From: Gammaproteobacteria bacterium
Lineage (GTDB): Bacteria; Pseudomonadota; Gammaproteobacteria; Steroidobacterales; Steroidobacteraceae
Length of the DNA stretch: 22,541 bases
Direction of reading: 5' to 3'
Assembly: GCA_030039615.1 (NCBI GenBank)
Contig: JASHVF010000232.1
Location: 1 to 22,541, forward strand
The position numbers and the translations under genes are program-made. The stretch's first letter is position 1, and every line of letters starts with the position of its first letter. Of the stretch, positions 1-8,381 are shown in pieces. The notes beneath the pieces are model-generated. The model was not told the origin of the DNA and did no database searches. It was given only the letters and a program-made list of their open reading frames with translations.

Positions 1-1184
1 AGCGCCAGCGTCTGCGGCCAGTTCATCAGCAGACCGAACGCGTGCCGCGTGGCGGTGGCCTCCGCGACCCTGCGGTCCCACTCGCGGCGCCGGTGTGGCT
101 CCAGTGCCAGCGACTTGATCGTTCTGATGCCGTATATCGTCTCGACCAGGTGCGCCTGCCGCGCCTGCTCGGCGATGATGACCTTGCGGTGCAGAACCGC
201 GCCGGGCTTCATGAACGCCAACACAATCAGGAAGATGATGGCGGCCAGTCCCAGCGCCAGTATTGCCAGGTGCCACTCGAGAATGAACATCGCAGGGATG
301 ATGCCTATCAGTGGCACGGCATCCAGGAAGGCGCCGAAGAGCTGGCCGGTGAGAAAGTAGCGAATCAGCCAGATCTGGTTGAGCTTGCTGAGAATCTGTC
401 CGGTCGGGACATGTTCGAAGTAATCCATCGGCAGCCGCAGCAGCCGTTCCATGATGTACAGGTGCAGGCGGCCGTCGATGCGCGTCGTCGCGACCTGTGT
501 CAACAGCCGACGCAGATACGAGAACAGCGTCTCGAACACCACCAGAATCAGGATGCCGGCGGATAGCACGTTGAGCGTCGACAGCGAGTTGTTCAACAAC
601 ACCCGATCGAGCACGATCATGAATACGAACGGCGGCGCCATGGCAAACACGGTGCTGATGAAAGCCGCGATGCAGACCTCTCTGAACAGCTTGCCTTCGC
701 GCAGTACCTGCGAGACCAGCCACGGCATGCCAAAGGCCTGCTGCTCGTCGCCGCTGTGCTGGCGGCGTTTGACCAGGATCACCTCGCCCTTCCAGACCTC
801 GGCGAGGTGCAGCTCATCGACAGCGAGCAGCGCATCATCGGGCGCGCCCGGTTCCCGAATGACCGCGACAGTGCCCTTGATCGGATCGGTGCGGGCGTCC
901 TCGAGCAGCAGCGCGCCGCCGTTCTCGGCGCGCAATATCGCGGGCAGCGTCCGCGCGACCTTCGGAAGGTCATGGAAGCTGATCGACAGCGCGCGGGCCT
1001 CGAGTCCGAGCTCGCGTGCGATGGCAATGAGCGTCGGCGTATCGGGCTCTCTGCGCTCGGTAGCGAAGCGCCGCCGCACCTCCTCGTAGCTCACATCCAT
1101 ACCGAGGCGCCGCGCCACCGTGACCAGCGCCTGCAGGGAGGTTGCGGAAGCCTCGGGTTCCGAAGCTGAGATGCTGGGATTCAT
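1..1184 (-). CDS. Type I secretion ABC transporter with C39-like domain (C-terminus missing)
   Basis: Inner-membrane exporter subunit, probably for RTX-type proteins. The reading frame opens at ATG 1184-1182 and runs 394 codons off the left edge, so the ATPase domain is not visible. Residues about 15-140 form a C39-peptidase-like domain: LQALVTVARRLG, TLPAILRAENGGALLL and ELHLAEVWKGEVILVKRR follow the family pattern. The catalytic Cys expected at the start of the first motif is absent, as in HlyB-type C39-like domains that bind substrate without cutting it. Residues about 150-394 are the ABC membrane domain, with hydrophobic segments (FISTVFAMAPPFVFMIVL, VLSAGILILVVFETLF) and the typical LYIMERLLRLPMDYFEHVPTG helix. 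A weak AAGAG lies 4 bases before the ATG. The RTX gene at 8751 is a likely substrate. The family assignment is firm; the substrate is inferred. Confidence 0.9.
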   Translation of the reverse strand, partial: MNPSISASEPEASATSLQALVTVARRLGMDVSYEEVRRRFATERREPDTPTLIAIARELGLEARALSISFHDLPKVARTLPAILRAENGGALLLEDARTDPIKGTVAVIREPGAPDDALLAVDELHLAEVWKGEVILVKRRQHSGDEQQAFGMPWLVSQVLREGKLFREVCIAAFISTVFAMAPPFVFMIVLDRVLLNNSLSTLNVLSAGILILVVFETLFSYLRRLLTQVATTRIDGRLHLYIMERLLRLPMDYFEHVPTGQILSKLNQIWLIRYFLTGQLFGAFLDAVPLIGIIPAMFILEWHLAILALGLAAIIFLIVLAFMKPGAVLHRKVIIAEQARQAHLVETIYGIRTIKSLALEPHRRREWDRRVAEATATRHAFGLLMNWPQTLA

Positions 1185-1323
1185 TACTCTTATCGTAGTT
1201 ATCTTCGGGCGGCAGCTTACGCCACCTCCGGTTGCCCGGCGCCACCAGTGAGGCAGACGGTAAAAATTTAACTTAAACTGTGGCCAGGCGTCGCTGCCAC
1301 GAATCGCGCCGGGAGAGGGCCTT
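1185..1323. promoter_or_regulatory. Divergent intergenic region with AT-rich box
   Basis: This 139-base gap separates the minus-strand transporter from the plus-strand secreted protein, so it must hold both promoters. An AT-rich block at 1261-1278 stands out against GC-rich surroundings. It includes ATTTAACTTAA (1266-1276), whose reverse complement recurs at 8631-8641 upstream of the RTX gene. I could not identify a convincing -35/-10 pair for either direction. A GGAGAGGG ribosome binding site (1311-1318) precedes the ATG at 1324. Confidence 0.45.
1266..1276 (-). promoter_or_regulatory. Shared 11-base motif, copy 1 (upstream of transporter)
   Basis: On the minus strand it reads TTAAGTTAAAT, with GTTTAA/GTTAA forming an imperfect tandem. 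It ends 81 bases before the transporter start codon. The identical word in the same orientation lies upstream of the RTX gene. It could be a regulator site or an AT-rich promoter upstream element; no regulator is known. Confidence 0.4.
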
Positions 1324-2367
1324 ATGAACAGGTACCACGTATCGCCCGCCATTGCCACCGTTCTCCTTTGTATAGCGAGCCTCTGTCCGCTGGCGGCAGC
1401 GGCTGGCCCCGGTCCCGAGATCTGGTATTCGCCCGATGGCGATTCACCCGATTACCTCGATCTCTTCAGGCATCCGGACCAGTGGAGCCGGGCGCGCTCG
1501 CACGTCTCAGTTTTTCAGTTGAGCCCGCAACAGACCATGGGCAAGAACAAGAGCGGGCTCAATACCTCGGCGGATCTCGGTGCGGTGCAGGCCTTTAGTT
1601 TGCTGCACTCATGGGGAATCAAGGTCGCAATCGAGGTGCCGGCGATCAAGGAATGGGACTGCACCGGGGAACTGGCTGCCAAGCGCACGCTGCAGTACGT
1701 GGACATCGTGGGCCAGCAAGGTGGAGCGGTGGACCTGTTGGCCGTCGACGAGGCTCTCGTCAGCGGTGTCCAGAACTGCCATCTCGGTCTGCAGGAGATT
1801 GCGCATCGCGTGGCAGGGTACTTCGGCCTGGTCAGCTCCGGGAAGCCGGGTATTGCGATCGGTATCACGGAGGCATATCCGCGCTTCAGTGTCGCCGAGA
1901 TCGGTCAGTACATCACCGGCGTCGAGCAAGGCGGCGGGAAGCCTGCCTTTGTCCACATCGACGTAAACATACCTGCGCTCGCGCATCGCGCGGACGTCCA
2001 TCCGGAGCAGGACCTGCGTGCCTTGCAGGCTCTTTTCCGCCAGCACCACGTCCCCTTCGGTGTGATCATATGGAGCGGCTACAACCCCACGCCGTCCGAC
2101 CGTGTGTACTACGAGAGTTCTATGGCCTGGGCACGCCGCGTGCACGCGGCGATCGGCGCACCGGACCAGGTCGTGTTTGAGAGTTGGGTGATCCGTTCTT
2201 CGGCACACTGTGCCCCGGACCAGAAAGACTGTACCGGCGCGACTCCGCGCTGCGCTGCAGATGATCCGCCCTACTGCGGTAAGGGGAGCGTTCCGCTCAA
2301 CCTCCCCGAGAGCAGTCCCTACACGTTTACCGCGCTCCTCAACGAGGGCGCGGGCGTATTCAGGTAA
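1324..2367 (+). CDS. Secreted TIM-barrel-like protein of unknown function
   Basis: A 347-residue protein with an N-terminal signal peptide: hydrophobic stretch at about 9-27, cleavage likely near the AAAAG at 24-28. It should therefore be exported to the periplasm or beyond. Several hydrophobic strands end in acidic or aromatic residues: VDLLAVDEAL (136-145), GIAIGITEAYP (176-186), AFVHIDVNIPAL (208-219), FGVIIWSGYNP (245-255) and VVFESWVI (283-290). This spacing is what one expects of a TIM-barrel glycoside hydrolase; D142/E143, E183 and E286 are candidate catalytic residues. The C-terminal part has four closely spaced Cys (296, 303, 310, 318), suggesting disulfides. I cannot name a family. 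Glycan cleavage or remodelling is inferred from the fold-like pattern and the surrounding glycosyltransferases. The start is supported by GGAGAGGG five bases upstream. It converges on the sulfotransferase. Confidence 0.85.
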   Translation: MNRYHVSPAIATVLLCIASLCPLAAAAGPGPEIWYSPDGDSPDYLDLFRHPDQWSRARSHVSVFQLSPQQTMGKNKSGLNTSADLGAVQAFSLLHSWGIKVAIEVPAIKEWDCTGELAAKRTLQYVDIVGQQGGAVDLLAVDEALVSGVQNCHLGLQEIAHRVAGYFGLVSSGKPGIAIGITEAYPRFSVAEIGQYITGVEQGGGKPAFVHIDVNIPALAHRADVHPEQDLRALQALFRQHHVPFGVIIWSGYNPTPSDRVYYESSMAWARRVHAAIGAPDQVVFESWVIRSSAHCAPDQKDCTGATPRCAADDPPYCGKGSVPLNLPESSPYTFTALLNEGAGVFR

Positions 2368-2368
2368 C

Positions 2369-2398
2369 GCCGCGCGGGTACCGGACGGTGAGCGCGGC
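2369..2398. terminator. Hairpin between convergent genes
   Basis: GCCGCGC (2369-2375) pairs with GCGCGGC (2392-2398) across a 16-base loop. It fills the gap between the stop of the secreted protein (2365-2367) and that of the sulfotransferase (2398-2400). There is no T-run on either side, so it is not a classical intrinsic terminator, but the position suits two-way termination or 3'-end protection. Confidence 0.4.
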
Positions 2399-3387
2399 TA
2401 GGCTCTCCCGCCGCTGGTCAGCATGCGATAGAGCTGCTCGAGTTCGTCGATGACCCCTGGGCGCAGCAGGTAGTTGGGCGATATATACGGCAACCGCTTC
2501 TTCTGCCTTTCGAAGAGTCTCCCGTCCCGCAGTGGCGGGACCAGCAGGCTGGCGTATCGCGCGGTCAACTCGTCGTAAAGGGTCGATAGCGGGCGCGCAA
2601 ACTCGTCCAGCCCCATCGTCGTCTCGTGCAGGCGCATTGCGGCCGTCAGTTTCGAGGCGTCGTAGGTTCGCAGCGCCTCGGTCCGTAACCTCCGCTCATC
2701 GCCGTGCACATTGCGCAGCACGTTGAGCGCGCGCAGCAGTTCGATCTCCTCGATTGGCACAGACCCGTGCCGATGGGTGGGAAGAGTCAGACCTGTGGGG
2801 TCGACACCGAGGATCTCGCTCACGAAGTGGACGAAGATGTCGAGTTTCTCGGCCAGGACATTGTTGAACGACACCAGCCGGAAACGGTCGGTACCGAACA
2901 CCCGTGAGATTCGGTCCACCTTGACCCCGAAGTTCAGCATGTCAGCTCCGAAAGGCGTCGCCAGGCGGTCAGAGCAGAACTCGGGAAGGGTGCGGGTACC
3001 GCCTTGCCGAATCTCTTCCTGCGCGTTCGACGGCAGCAGCTCGCACCACCTGCGGACGTAGAAGACGATCTCGACCTCCTCGGATAGCAGTGATCTCAGA
3101 ACGGTTAACTCAGGCTCCTTGAGGAGGGAAAAGTCCTCGGCCGACAGGACGATTACGCTGGCGCCAACAGCCCGGCACGCCTCGAACTTCGGCTCCAGCT
3201 CCGCCTGACGCCCCTGACGCAGCATGCTGAACAGACCAAAATGGCACCAGGTGACGGCGTCATCGAAGAAGCAATCCGGATACAGCACGCCTCGTTCGAG
3301 CAGCTTTTCCCGGTTGTTCAACAGGCCGTACTGAATGTAGGTAGAGCCCGTCTTGTGCGGACCTACGTGAATGACGAGTCTGGCCAT
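2398..3387 (-). CDS. PAPS-dependent sulfotransferase family protein
   Basis: A 329-residue protein that should transfer sulfate from PAPS to a carbohydrate or other hydroxyl acceptor in the cytosol. The 5'-phosphosulfate loop is IHVGPHKTGSTYIQ (6-19), with the Lys and GST of the P-loop-like motif. The second PAPS site (3'-phosphate) is best matched by VEIVFYVRRWCELLPS (105-120), with Arg 112/113 and Ser 120 in the expected places. VIVLSAEDFS (78-87) is the strand often seen between them. The rest is not distinctive. It is the last gene of the 8368-2398 operon, 22 bases after the YP-repeat gene. A glycan made by the neighbouring glycosyltransferase is the natural acceptor (inference). No strong ribosome binding site precedes the ATG, in line with coupling to the gene upstream. 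Confidence 0.88.
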   Translation of the reverse strand: MARLVIHVGPHKTGSTYIQYGLLNNREKLLERGVLYPDCFFDDAVTWCHFGLFSMLRQGRQAELEPKFEACRAVGASVIVLSAEDFSLLKEPELTVLRSLLSEEVEIVFYVRRWCELLPSNAQEEIRQGGTRTLPEFCSDRLATPFGADMLNFGVKVDRISRVFGTDRFRLVSFNNVLAEKLDIFVHFVSEILGVDPTGLTLPTHRHGSVPIEEIELLRALNVLRNVHGDERRLRTEALRTYDASKLTAAMRLHETTMGLDEFARPLSTLYDELTARYASLLVPPLRDGRLFERQKKRLPYISPNYLLRPGVIDELEQLYRMLTSGGRA

Positions 3388-3409
3388 GGATCAGCGGGCT
3401 TGAGGCCTG

Positions 3410-3802
3410 TCACGGGGCCGAAGGGCGCCTGCCTTCCGCGTACCCGTGCTCGTTGAAATGCTGCTCCGCCGACTTGATCCTACCCGCCCTGATCCCCTCG
3501 GCTATGTCCGGGTAGGTTTCGACATACCACTTCTCGTCCACCTCGAAGGCATGGGGGCTGCGGCCTTCGAAGTACCCGACCTCCACGAAATGATGATGGC
3601 CGGAATTGAACACGCCCGCGGCGACGGCTTCGGCAACGTCCGGATACCGGCGCAGATACCACTGCTCATCGAATGCGACTCCGGCCACCAGCAGCTTCAT
3701 GATCTCCAGCAGCTCGTCGTAGGAGTTGTTGATCCGGCTCTTGCCGTTGACCGTGACGACGGCGAGCCTGGCGCGGATCACTTTGAACGGCGGTATGTAC
3801 AT
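3410..3802 (-). CDS. Small protein with two aromatic-YP repeats
   Basis: A 130-residue protein with no signal peptide and no enzyme motif. After about 40 residues (NNSYDELLEIMKLLVAGV is probably helical) come two copies of a roughly 40-residue repeat, at 44-83 and 88-127. Each follows the pattern F/VDExWYxxxYPDxAExxxAG, then an HF-x3-GYxEGRxP end. This repeat recurs in many bacterial surface, RTX and glycosyltransferase proteins without a firmly known role. Degenerate copies open the 1520-residue glycosyltransferase just upstream (about 14-84). The gene starts three bases after that protein's stop, so the two are translated together. I infer an adaptor or partner that uses the same interface as the large enzyme, but the sequence gives no direct function. 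Confidence 0.82.
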   Translation of the reverse strand: MYIPPFKVIRARLAVVTVNGKSRINNSYDELLEIMKLLVAGVAFDEQWYLRRYPDVAEAVAAGVFNSGHHHFVEVGYFEGRSPHAFEVDEKWYVETYPDIAEGIRAGRIKSAEQHFNEHGYAEGRRPSAP

Positions 3803-3805
3803 AGG

Positions 3806-6800
3806 CTACGTGGCGAAACGCGGTGCCCGCCGCGTCCCGACCCCCTGTGCCGCTTCGCTCGGAGCGAGTAGCAGCCGTCGGCTTATTGTGAATACTTCTT
3901 CGGGCAGGATACCACGCAGGCAGATCAGGCCACGCGGGCAGTCCTCAACCCTCAGCCGGTAGCAGGGCGAGCAACTCATGGCGCGCTGGATTGCCACCGC
4001 CGTCTCCCCGAGCGGTCCCCACTCGCGCGCATCGAGGATGCCGGAGTGAATTCCGACGGTCGGAATGCCGAGACCGGCCGCGATGTGCTTCGGACCGCTG
4101 TCGTTACCAATGAATAATGCACAGCGGCTGAGCAGGCCGGGCAGGTCGCTGAGTTTATCTCGTCCGATTGTCGACCAGACTGCTTTGGCATGAGCAGTCG
4201 CGCTGATGATGAGTTGTCCGAGCGCCACCTCGTCGCGGCTGCCGGTCAGGACCACGTGGACGTCTTCGCTCTCCACCAGCTTGTCGATCAGCAGCGCAAA
4301 GTACTCGATGGGCCACTGCTTGATGTCATTTCCCGCTCCCGGATGTACGCAAACCAGCCGCTTGCGGAAGATCCAACGCGGCAGCTCGAGCCGCGACAGC
4401 GTTTCCCTGGACAACGGTGTCGGCGTGCCGACAATCACCCGGCGATCGGTCTCGCTGGCTGCCGCCACCGCGTCGACCAGGTTGATGAGATCGTCGGACG
4501 CATGTTGGCGCTTGCGGATCATCGCGCTGTCCTCGGCCCACTCCAGCGCAATGTCCAGCCAGGGGTACTTTCCTTTGGTATCGAAGCCGGCCAGATATCG
4601 GGCTCCCGTGTGCTGCAGGACTGAGCGCGTCTCCCAATGCTTGCGCAGATCGATCGCAAGATCGAACGCATAGGGGAGCAGACGGCTGCGCAACTCCACC
4701 CAGTGCTCGTCGGTGCGTTCCAGTCTCCCGAGGGCGGAACGGCCGTGAAAGAAGTCGAACTGGATCACTCTGTCGACGACGGGCTCCAGCTCCCAAATCG
4801 TTTTTGAGGCGGCGCTGGCCAGCACCGATATCTCGGCCAGCGGGAAGTGTTGCCTCAGACGCCGCACTGCCGGCAGCGCGGTAACGCAGTCTCCAATGTG
4901 GTCCAGTTTGAGCACCAGTATCCGGCGTATCGATTCGCGGGCCAGCACCGGATGTCCGGCGCAATGGATCTCGACGGGCTCGCTCTCGATGGCGTAGTCG
5001 TCGCGGTCGCCCGCCAACCGCTTGTGGAAATATGGATCGCCGCTCGCGAACAGGCCGCGCCACTTCCTGCTGAACGCCTCGACATCAAAGTGGTCCGGAA
5101 TCCCGACGCGGCTGGCGAGTTCGTGATGGATGAGCTGTGCGTGGGGGGTGTACAGGGTGTGCAGGCCGTTCTGCCGCAGCCGCAGGCAGAAATCGACGTC
5201 GTTGTTGACGACGTCATGAGCTTCATCGAATCCGCCGAGCTGCTCGAAGCTGCCGCGCCGCGTCAGCAGACAGGCGCCGGTCACGGCGATCACCTCGCGC
5301 TGCGAGAGCGCCAGTCCGAAGTAGCCGCCGTCCTGCTCCGCGGCGTAACGGAACGCGTGGCGTATCACGCCCTGGGGAGTCAGGAACATCCCGGCATGCT
5401 GTACGCGGCGGTCCGGATAAAGCAGCTGCGGGCCGACCGCACCGACTTCGGGACGCGCCGCCTGCTCGACCAGAACGTCGAGCCACTGCGGGTCGATGAC
5501 CTCGATATCGTCGTTCAGAAACAGCAGAAACTCACCGCGCGCCTCGGCCGCCGCCAGATTGTTGTAGCGCGACCAGTTGAACACCGACGGTGCCTGTATG
5601 ACGCGGTCGGCGTGCTCCCGCAGCCACGTCTTCCATTCCGACCTTTCGGCAGGAATGTTCTCGACCGCGACGATCTCATAGTGGCGGTAGGCAGTGAGTT
5701 TGCGCAGGCTCTCGATGCAGATCCGTACCAACCCGCGCGCGGCGCATGTCGGAATGACGATCGACACGAGGCCCGTGACCGGAGTCTTGCGACGCACGCG
5801 GAATGTTCCCGCCGTGCGACCGGCCGTCACCTCGGCGGGAATTCCACGACGCCGCAGCGCGCGCCGCAGCGCCGTGCGCGCCAGGCTCCCGGCGGCTTTT
5901 CCCGCGCCCGCCAACTGCAACAGTGTCGCCGGCACGTGGCGAATGGTCGATGCCTGCTCGGTCAGGCGCAGCTCGAGATGATAGGTGCCGGGGCCGGCGA
6001 TATCAGGCGAGGCGATCTTCGCCCGGCGCACCAGCCCGGATCGGGCGCACCATGCGCGGCCCAGATAATCCATCGACAGCAGCAGATCGGGCGACCACTG
6101 CGGCTTGAAGAACGCCTCGGTCTTGCCGGACCGCGGGTTGATGCGCCGCTCATCGCAGTAAAAAAAGTCCGCCTGCGGGTGCAGGGTGGCCTCTACGGCG
6201 AACTCCAGCAACGCATCGCAACCAAGCTCATCGCCGGGATGCAATACGAGCAGGTGTGCGTCGCCTCCCTGTGCACCGAGCGCCCGCAAGGCGGGGCGCG
6301 GGTCGCTGATGACGGTGACGCGTTGGTCGAGCCGCTCTCGGACCTGGGGAAGCGCGCGCCTCAATGCGGCCGCACCCGCCGGCGCGATCAGGAACAGCAG
6401 CCAGTTCGCGTACACCTGGTTTGCGAGTGAGCTGATCGTGGCGCGTAGCGCTGGCGCCGCAGAGGCTGCCGTTGCCATTACGGCGACCACGAACAGCGGC
6501 TGCGGCTTGCCTGCAAGTGGTCGTGAGAAAAGCTGCGTCTCGGCGGGCGACATCCGTCGGCGCAATGCCCACGGGCCGTCCGTCTCGGGCGCTTCCTCAA
6601 CCAAGACACGGAATTCGACTCGCGAGATCGCGCCATTCTGGTTGCGCGCGCTGACCGTTACCGTATGTGGTCCCGGGGCTAAGGAGCGATGCGGCAGCAG
6701 GGCTGCGAACCCTGATGACTCTGCCTGCTCGCACTCCGGAAAGACACGCAGAACGTCCGCCCGGCGGATGCCGGGGGGAACGGATTTCGCTAGCCGCCCG

Positions 6801-8368
6801 TCTACCGCGATCTCGACCGATGTCGTTCCCTGCCGCGACAGAGCCCAACCGACCACCTCGAGATCGCCGCGTACCGGCACCACGGCTGCCCCATCGACCA
6901 CCTTCGGCTGATCGACGTTGAGCAGTACATCCTGCTGCTGCCTGGCGTGCACTTCTGACGCCGCATCGTCGGCACCAGCTTCGATTGCCGGTGCCGGAAG
7001 CAGTACCTCGGTGTCTTCGCCGTCCGCATGATGGCGCACAACGATCAGGTGTTCCCCCGGAGGGATCGCCGGACCTTGATGCCGAAACGCAAAGCCTGCT
7101 TTGCGCGCATGGGCGAATCGCGGGAACAGGTTGCCCACGTCGGGACGGTCGATGCCGATCTCAGCGTCGCCGAGGACCTGGTCGTCCAGAAGCAGCGAGA
7201 CGCGCTCGGTAGCCGCGCCTCCGACTACCCAGCCCTTGACCGTCACCATTCCGGCGGTCGTGATCCGGATCAGATCGCAGAAGCAATCGACCTTGCTGTC
7301 CTTGCTCGACACGACAGACCTGCGGCGCTCGGGGGAGAGCCTCAGCGGCACGGCTGCCTCGCGCGATATTCCCGTAGATGCAGTGGCCCGCACCTTGATC
7401 AGCCGCTCTCCGGCAGCGAATGCGCCGCTGTCCGCACAAAGCACGAAGCCCGAGCGGCCCGCATGCGGATATTCGGGGTGCCGCTCGGCCACATCGTCAC
7501 GCGCCTTGCCGGTCTCCGCGGAGCCGATCTTCGCATCGTCGACAAAGACCTCGACGGACACGATCGGCGCAAGGCAAACCGCCCAGCCTACGATCCTCAG
7601 GATGCCGCTGGCATCGACCTCCGCGGAGTCGACTTGCAGCTGCATCGGCGGTTGCTTGAAGGGGGTTCTTTTTGCTTCTCTGGGGGCGGTGCGGTGGCGC
7701 TGTGACTCAGCTGCACGACTCTCCGCCAGCTCGGCCCTCACGAGCTTCTCGAGGCTGCCGCGCGCCGCGGTCTTCGCCATGAAAATGACATCGACCTCAC
7801 CCGAGTGCTGCAGCGGAGGCTGCTCGAGGATGAATTCGAAGCCGGAGTGATCGGCCTTGAGCGCGCGCGGATGTTCGCGCGCGACATCTGCGCGCGGCAG
7901 GCCGTAGCGAGCGCGGCAGCAGGCTGAGCCAACTCTGATCTCGAGCTCTACGATGACGTCGGCGGCCAGACACCAGCCGTAGCCACGCAAGCGCGTCCTG
8001 CCGGAATCCGACTCGATACTGACGCGGTCGAGGTTCACCAGGAAGTCTGACGCCGGCTGGGCCGGGGCGGGCACCTGGCGAGTGGCCTCGCGAGCTGGAG
8101 GTGGGCTCGCCGTTTCCCCGGCGCGGCTCTCTATGTAGTGCAGCAGCGGATTCTCTACCCGCTCTCCGCGTTCGCGGCAGCGCTGCACGTAGTCCTCGGC
8201 ATCGAAGGTCGCGTTCGGATTGCGCAGCTCCTTCGCTCCCACCTCAAGGTAGTGAAGCAGGGGATCGAGGTTCTTCTCCTTGATCTCCGGATAAGTGTCG
8301 CGGTAGTAACCCTCATCAAAGAGGCCAGACTCCTTGATGAGGCGATAGCTGCTGAACAGGGAAGCCAT
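3806..8368 (-). CDS. Giant multi-domain glycosyltransferase (YP repeats, beta repeats, GT2, GT2, GT9)
   Basis: A 1520-residue cytosolic-type protein without a signal peptide. In order: two YP repeats (about 14-84, FDEGYYRDTYP and FDAEDYVQRC); a Pro/Ala linker; four beta-rich repeats (about 110-200, 245-345, 358-458, 480-592), each with GW(A/V)-type strands, a DV-x5-P segment and a GF strand; a degenerate GT2-like domain (about 622-830, keeps FFKPQWSPDLLLS, lacks a clear DxD); a full GT2 domain (866-1100, VSIVIPT, LNDDIEV, NNDVDFCLR); and a GT9 heptosyltransferase-like domain (1148-1500, LVLKLDHIGD, HPGAGNDIKQWP, GNDSGPKHIAAGLGIPTVGI). Two apparently active transferases in one chain suggest that it adds two or more sugars in series. 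It leads an operon with the YP-repeat protein and the sulfotransferase. The start is an ATG with GAGAG upstream. The acceptor is unknown. Confidence 0.93.
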   Translation of the reverse strand: MASLFSSYRLIKESGLFDEGYYRDTYPEIKEKNLDPLLHYLEVGAKELRNPNATFDAEDYVQRCRERGERVENPLLHYIESRAGETASPPPAREATRQVPAPAQPASDFLVNLDRVSIESDSGRTRLRGYGWCLAADVIVELEIRVGSACCRARYGLPRADVAREHPRALKADHSGFEFILEQPPLQHSGEVDVIFMAKTAARGSLEKLVRAELAESRAAESQRHRTAPREAKRTPFKQPPMQLQVDSAEVDASGILRIVGWAVCLAPIVSVEVFVDDAKIGSAETGKARDDVAERHPEYPHAGRSGFVLCADSGAFAAGERLIKVRATASTGISREAAVPLRLSPERRRSVVSSKDSKVDCFCDLIRITTAGMVTVKGWVVGGAATERVSLLLDDQVLGDAEIGIDRPDVGNLFPRFAHARKAGFAFRHQGPAIPPGEHLIVVRHHADGEDTEVLLPAPAIEAGADDAASEVHARQQQDVLLNVDQPKVVDGAAVVPVRGDLEVVGWALSRQGTTSVEIAVDGRLAKSVPPGIRRADVLRVFPECEQAESSGFAALLPHRSLAPGPHTVTVSARNQNGAISRVEFRVLVEEAPETDGPWALRRRMSPAETQLFSRPLAGKPQPLFVVAVMATAASAAPALRATISSLANQVYANWLLFLIAPAGAAALRRALPQVRERLDQRVTVISDPRPALRALGAQGGDAHLLVLHPGDELGCDALLEFAVEATLHPQADFFYCDERRINPRSGKTEAFFKPQWSPDLLLSMDYLGRAWCARSGLVRRAKIASPDIAGPGTYHLELRLTEQASTIRHVPATLLQLAGAGKAAGSLARTALRRALRRRGIPAEVTAGRTAGTFRVRRKTPVTGLVSIVIPTCAARGLVRICIESLRKLTAYRHYEIVAVENIPAERSEWKTWLREHADRVIQAPSVFNWSRYNNLAAAEARGEFLLFLNDDIEVIDPQWLDVLVEQAARPEVGAVGPQLLYPDRRVQHAGMFLTPQGVIRHAFRYAAEQDGGYFGLALSQREVIAVTGACLLTRRGSFEQLGGFDEAHDVVNNDVDFCLRLRQNGLHTLYTPHAQLIHHELASRVGIPDHFDVEAFSRKWRGLFASGDPYFHKRLAGDRDDYAIESEPVEIHCAGHPVLARESIRRILVLKLDHIGDCVTALPAVRRLRQHFPLAEISVLASAASKTIWELEPVVDRVIQFDFFHGRSALGRLERTDEHWVELRSRLLPYAFDLAIDLRKHWETRSVLQHTGARYLAGFDTKGKYPWLDIALEWAEDSAMIRKRQHASDDLINLVDAVAAASETDRRVIVGTPTPLSRETLSRLELPRWIFRKRLVCVHPGAGNDIKQWPIEYFALLIDKLVESEDVHVVLTGSRDEVALGQLIISATAHAKAVWSTIGRDKLSDLPGLLSRCALFIGNDSGPKHIAAGLGIPTVGIHSGILDAREWGPLGETAVAIQRAMSCSPCYRLRVEDCPRGLICLRGILPEEVFTISRRLLLAPSEAAQGVGTRRAPRFAT

Positions 8369-8381
8369 GAGCTCTCAGCGT

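Noticed and set aside
42..566. Plus-strand frames over the left end
   Set aside because: The minus strand reads as a continuous ABC transporter with membrane segments; the plus frames are shadows.
4847..6430. A 527-codon plus-strand frame
   Set aside because: It is antisense to the GT2 region of the giant glycosyltransferase and has no domain-like pattern.
6891..7640. Beta repeats of the giant enzyme as evidence of recent internal duplication
   Set aside because: The units are similar only in pattern at protein level and not visibly at DNA level, so any duplication is old.
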